Assembly (NCBI GenBank): GCA_013205275.1
Contig: JABMNG010000162.1
Location: 1 to 6,187, forward strand
Direction: 5' to 3'
DNA: 6,187 nt
Source: Methylophilales bacterium
GTDB lineage: Bacteria > Pseudomonadota > Gammaproteobacteria > Burkholderiales > Methylophilaceae
Part shown: in pieces, positions 3,459 through 6,187 of the stretch
Layout of the letters: each line of letters opens with the position of its first letter
How positions within the stretch are numbered: position 1 is the stretch's first letter
Program-made: the position numbers and the translations under genes
The notes under the pieces: generated by a model
Databases searched by the model: none
Seen by the model: the letters and a program-made list of their open reading frames with translations, nothing else
Told to the model about the DNA's origin: nothing

Positions 3459-6187
3459 ATGAGCTATTCCTTTACTGAAAAAAAACGCATTAGAAAAAGT
3501 TTTGCTAAAAGAGAGACGGTTTTAGAAATTCCATATCTTTTAGCAATGCAGCTTGAATCTTATAAAGCTTTTCTTCAAAGAGATGTTAAGCAAGATGAAA
3601 GAAAAGACGAAGGTTTACAATCAAGCTTTAATACACTTTTTCCAATTTCAAGTCACTCAGGTAATGCAAAGCTTGACTATGTAAGTTATCAACTTGGTGA
3701 TGAAGTTTTTGACGTAAAGGAATGTCAGCAACGTGGCCTTACATATGGCGTTCCATTAAGAGTTAAAGTTCGTTTAACAATAATGGACAAAGAGGCGTCT
3801 CAGCCAACCGTTAAAGAAGTGAAAGAACAAGAAGTCTATATGGGTGAGATTCCATTGATGACACAAAATGGTTCATTTGTTATTAATGGTACCGAGAGAG
3901 TTATTGTTTCTCAATTACATAGAAGCCCAGGTGTCTTTTTTGAGCATGATCGAGGCAAGACTCATTCCTCAGGAAAATTGTTATTTTCTGCTCGTATTAT
4001 TCCTTATCGTGGCTCATGGTTAGACTTTGAGTTTGACCCCAAAGATTATTTATATTTTAGAATAGATCGACGAAGAAAAATGCCTGTCTCAACCTTACTT
4101 AAGGCACTTGGTTTGTCTTCTGAGGAAATATTATCAACTTTTTATGATTTCGACACTTTTGAAATTAAGTCAAATCAATTTGCTTTCAATATTGTTGCTG
4201 AGAGATTAAGGGGTGAAATAGCTAAATTTGATATTAGTGACAAAAAAGGCAATTTAATTATTTCAAAAGATAAAAGAATTACCGTTAAACATATTAGAGA
4301 AATTGAGAATGCCAGCATTAAATCAGTTGCAGTAAACCCTGAATTTTTGTTAGGTAGAAAAATTGCAAAAGCCATCATTGATACTGATACGGGCGAGGTT
4401 ATCATTGATACAAATACTGAGATTACTGAAGAAGTTATAGAAAAACTGATTGAGGCAAAAGTTAAGTCTTTCAATACTCTTTATTCAAATGATCTAGATC
4501 ATGGTGATTATATTTCTCAGACACTTGCGTCAGATGAAGTGCCGGATCAATACAGTGCAAGAGTAGCAATTTATCGAATGATGAGGCCGGGCGAGCCACC
4601 AACAGAGGACTCTGTACAGTCACTTTTTGAAGGATTATTCTTCAATCCTGATCGTTATGATCTTTCAAATGTCGGGCGAATGAAGTTCAATCGTCGTGCA
4701 TACCCAGGTACATATAGCCAGTATGCGGATTGGTTAAAGCGTTTTCTTTCAAAAGTAGGACCAAAAACTGAAGCAGGCGAATTTATTTTATGTAATGAAG
4801 ATATTTTGGCTGTAATCGGACTCTTAATTGAGCTTAGAAATGGACGTGGTGAAATTGATGATATTGATCATCTTGGTAATCGAAGAATTCGCTCTGTGGG
4901 CGAACTTGTTGAGAATCAATTCAGAACAGGTTTAGTTAGAGTTGAGCGCGCCGTTAAGGAAAGACTCGGTCAAGCTGAAGCAGATAACTTAATGCCTCAT
5001 GATCTTATTAACTCAAAACCAATTTCAAGTGCTATTAGAGAGTTTTTTGGCTCATCACAACTTTCACAATTTATGGACCAAACCAACCCCTTATCTGAAA
5101 TTACTCACAAGAGAAGAGTTTCAGCTTTAGGCCCAGGTGGCTTAACACGTGAGAGAGCTGGTTTTGAGGTGCGAGATGTACACTCCACTCATTATGGCAG
5201 AGTGTGCCCTATTGAAACTCCAGAAGGACCAAATATTGGACTTATTAATTCACTGGCCTTGTATGCAAGAACAAATCAATACGGATTTCTAGAAACACCT
5301 TATAGAAAAGTAGAGGGCGGTAAAGTCACTGCAAAAATAGATTATTTGTCGGCAATTGAAGAAAGTGACTTCACGATTGCTCAGGCTAACTCTGAACTTG
5401 GAACAAATGGTAAATTTAAAGAAGAATTAGTTTCTTCAAGGTATAAAAATGAATTTACTATGGCCAGCAGCGAAAATGTAGATTTCATGGACGTTGCACC
5501 CGGACAAATTGTATCGGTTGCTGCTTCATTAATTCCTTTCCTAGAGCATGACGATGCTAACAGGGCATTGATGGGTGCTAATATGCAACGCCAAGCAGTA
5601 CCTTGCTTGCGAGCAGAGAAAGCATTAGTTGGGACAGGTATAGAAAGAACAGTTGCTATGGATTCTGGCACTACGGTGCAGGCCAAAAGAGGCGGAGTTG
5701 TTGATTATGTTGACTCTAAAAGAATTGTAGTAAAGGTAAATGATAAAGAGACCGCACAAAATGAAGTGGGTGTTGATATCTACAACCTTACAAAATATAC
5801 AAGATCCAACCAGAACACTAATATCAATCAGAAGCCATTAGTTAAAATTGGCGATAAAATTGAACGTGGGGATGTTATTGCTGATGGAGCTTCAACGGAC
5901 GTTGGTGAGCTAGCACTTGGCCAGAATATGTTGGTTGGATTTATGCCTTGGAATGGATATAACTTTGAAGATTCAATCTTAATTTCAGAGAGAGTGGTAG
6001 CCGAAGACAGATACACGTCAATTCACATTGAAGAGTTAACTGTTGTGGCGAGAGACACAAAGTTAGGGCCAGAGGAAATCACTCAAGATATTTCAAATCT
6101 TTCCGAAAGAATGATTGGTAGATTAGATGAGTCTGGAATTATATTTATTGGGGCAGAAGTCGAGGCTGGCGATGTCTTAGTTGGAAA
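3459..6187 (+). CDS. rpoB: DNA-directed RNA polymerase subunit beta, 3' end cut off by the window
   Basis: RpoB is the beta subunit of RNA polymerase and forms one jaw and part of the active centre. The frame from ATG 3459 stays open for 909 codons plus two bases to the window end, about two thirds of the usual 1340-1390 residues. GGAG (3450-3453) is five bases before the ATG. Visible parts are the start [18 protein letters not shown] (2-19), [14 protein letters not shown] (122-135) and [20 protein letters not shown] (142-161), then the lobe (about 145-405). The rifampicin-site region begins [11 protein letters not shown] (531-541). [18 protein letters not shown] (578-595), [20 protein letters not shown] (696-715) and [10 protein letters not shown] (832-841) follow. 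A segment at about 414-445 is some 19 residues longer than in several relatives. rpoC is expected next. Confidence 0.98.
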   Translation, partial: MSYSFTEKKRIRKSFAKRETVLEIPYLLAMQLESYKAFLQRDVKQDERKDEGLQSSFNTLFPISSHSGNAKLDYVSYQLGDEVFDVKECQQRGLTYGVPLRVKVRLTIMDKEASQPTVKEVKEQEVYMGEIPLMTQNGSFVINGTERVIVSQLHRSPGVFFEHDRGKTHSSGKLLFSARIIPYRGSWLDFEFDPKDYLYFRIDRRRKMPVSTLLKALGLSSEEILSTFYDFDTFEIKSNQFAFNIVAERLRGEIAKFDISDKKGNLIISKDKRITVKHIREIENASIKSVAVNPEFLLGRKIAKAIIDTDTGEVIIDTNTEITEEVIEKLIEAKVKSFNTLYSNDLDHGDYISQTLASDEVPDQYSARVAIYRMMRPGEPPTEDSVQSLFEGLFFNPDRYDLSNVGRMKFNRRAYPGTYSQYADWLKRFLSKVGPKTEAGEFILCNEDILAVIGLLIELRNGRGEIDDIDHLGNRRIRSVGELVENQFRTGLVRVERAVKERLGQAEADNLMPHDLINSKPISSAIREFFGSSQLSQFMDQTNPLSEITHKRRVSALGPGGLTRERAGFEVRDVHSTHYGRVCPIETPEGPNIGLINSLALYARTNQYGFLETPYRKVEGGKVTAKIDYLSAIEESDFTIAQANSELGTNGKFKEELVSSRYKNEFTMASSENVDFMDVAPGQIVSVAASLIPFLEHDDANRALMGANMQRQAVPCLRAEKALVGTGIERTVAMDSGTTVQAKRGGVVDYVDSKRIVVKVNDKETAQNEVGVDIYNLTKYTRSNQNTNINQKPLVKIGDKIERGDVIADGASTDVGELALGQNMLVGFMPWNGYNFEDSILISERVVAEDRYTSIHIEELTVVARDTKLGPEEITQDISNLSERMIGRLDESGIIFIGAEVEAGDVLVG

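Noticed and set aside
3454..3462. Two-codon frame ATG-CTA-TGA overlapping the rpoB start
   Set aside because: Its ATG directly follows GGAG with no spacing, so ribosomes should choose ATG 3459; probably chance.
4175..4474. Minus-strand open frames inside rpoB (also near 5381-5686 and 5828-6016)
   Set aside because: They lie antisense to strongly conserved rpoB coding sequence, and their hydrophobic or serine-rich composition is what reversed AT-rich coding DNA gives.
3459..6187. Possible frameshift in rpoB
   Set aside because: Codon-by-codon reading stays open to the last base with conserved motifs throughout; the gene is cut only by the window edge.

Overview
The window is a stretch of the conserved bacterial tRNA-Trp / secE-nusG / rplKAJL / rpoB cluster, with every gene on the + strand. 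The DNA is AT-rich. The rpoB product has signatures I associate with betaproteobacteria, such as [20 protein letters not shown] and [16 protein letters not shown] tRNA-Trp directly ahead of secE is also the usual betaproteobacterial order. AT-richness and tight packing suggest a streamlined betaproteobacterium, perhaps a methylotroph of the Methylophilales (OM43/Methylopumilus type). The class is well supported; the order is a guess.

Layout: 1-62 is the 3' part of tRNA-Trp(CCA). 77-430 is secE (protein translocase subunit) and overlaps nusG (430-966, transcription factor) by one base. The 64-base gap after nusG holds a stem / asymmetric loop / stem RNA that looks like the L1 autoregulatory target. 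rplK (L11, 1031-1462) and rplA (L1, 1464-2153) follow with one base between them. The 235-base gap from rplA to rplJ has no gene but is dense in RNA structure: a perfect 12-bp hairpin, a second hairpin, an L10-leader kink-turn motif, a terminator-like hairpin and an AT hairpin before the ribosome binding site. rplJ (L10, 2389-2910, TTG start) and rplL (L7/L12, 2955-3329) make the ribosomal stalk. The 129-base rplL-rpoB gap has two tandem hairpins with T-rich tails, where an attenuator is expected. rpoB (RNA polymerase beta, from 3459) is open to the window end and lacks roughly its last third.

The genes link translation, transcription and secretion, and are probably cotranscribed in overlapping units: L1 represses rplKA, the L10-L12 complex represses rplJL, and partial termination after rplL lowers rpoB relative to the stalk proteins. 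No mobile element, CRISPR array, frameshift or foreign gene is visible. I found no new system; the points worth checking are the RNA regulatory structures and a lineage-type insertion in rpoB.
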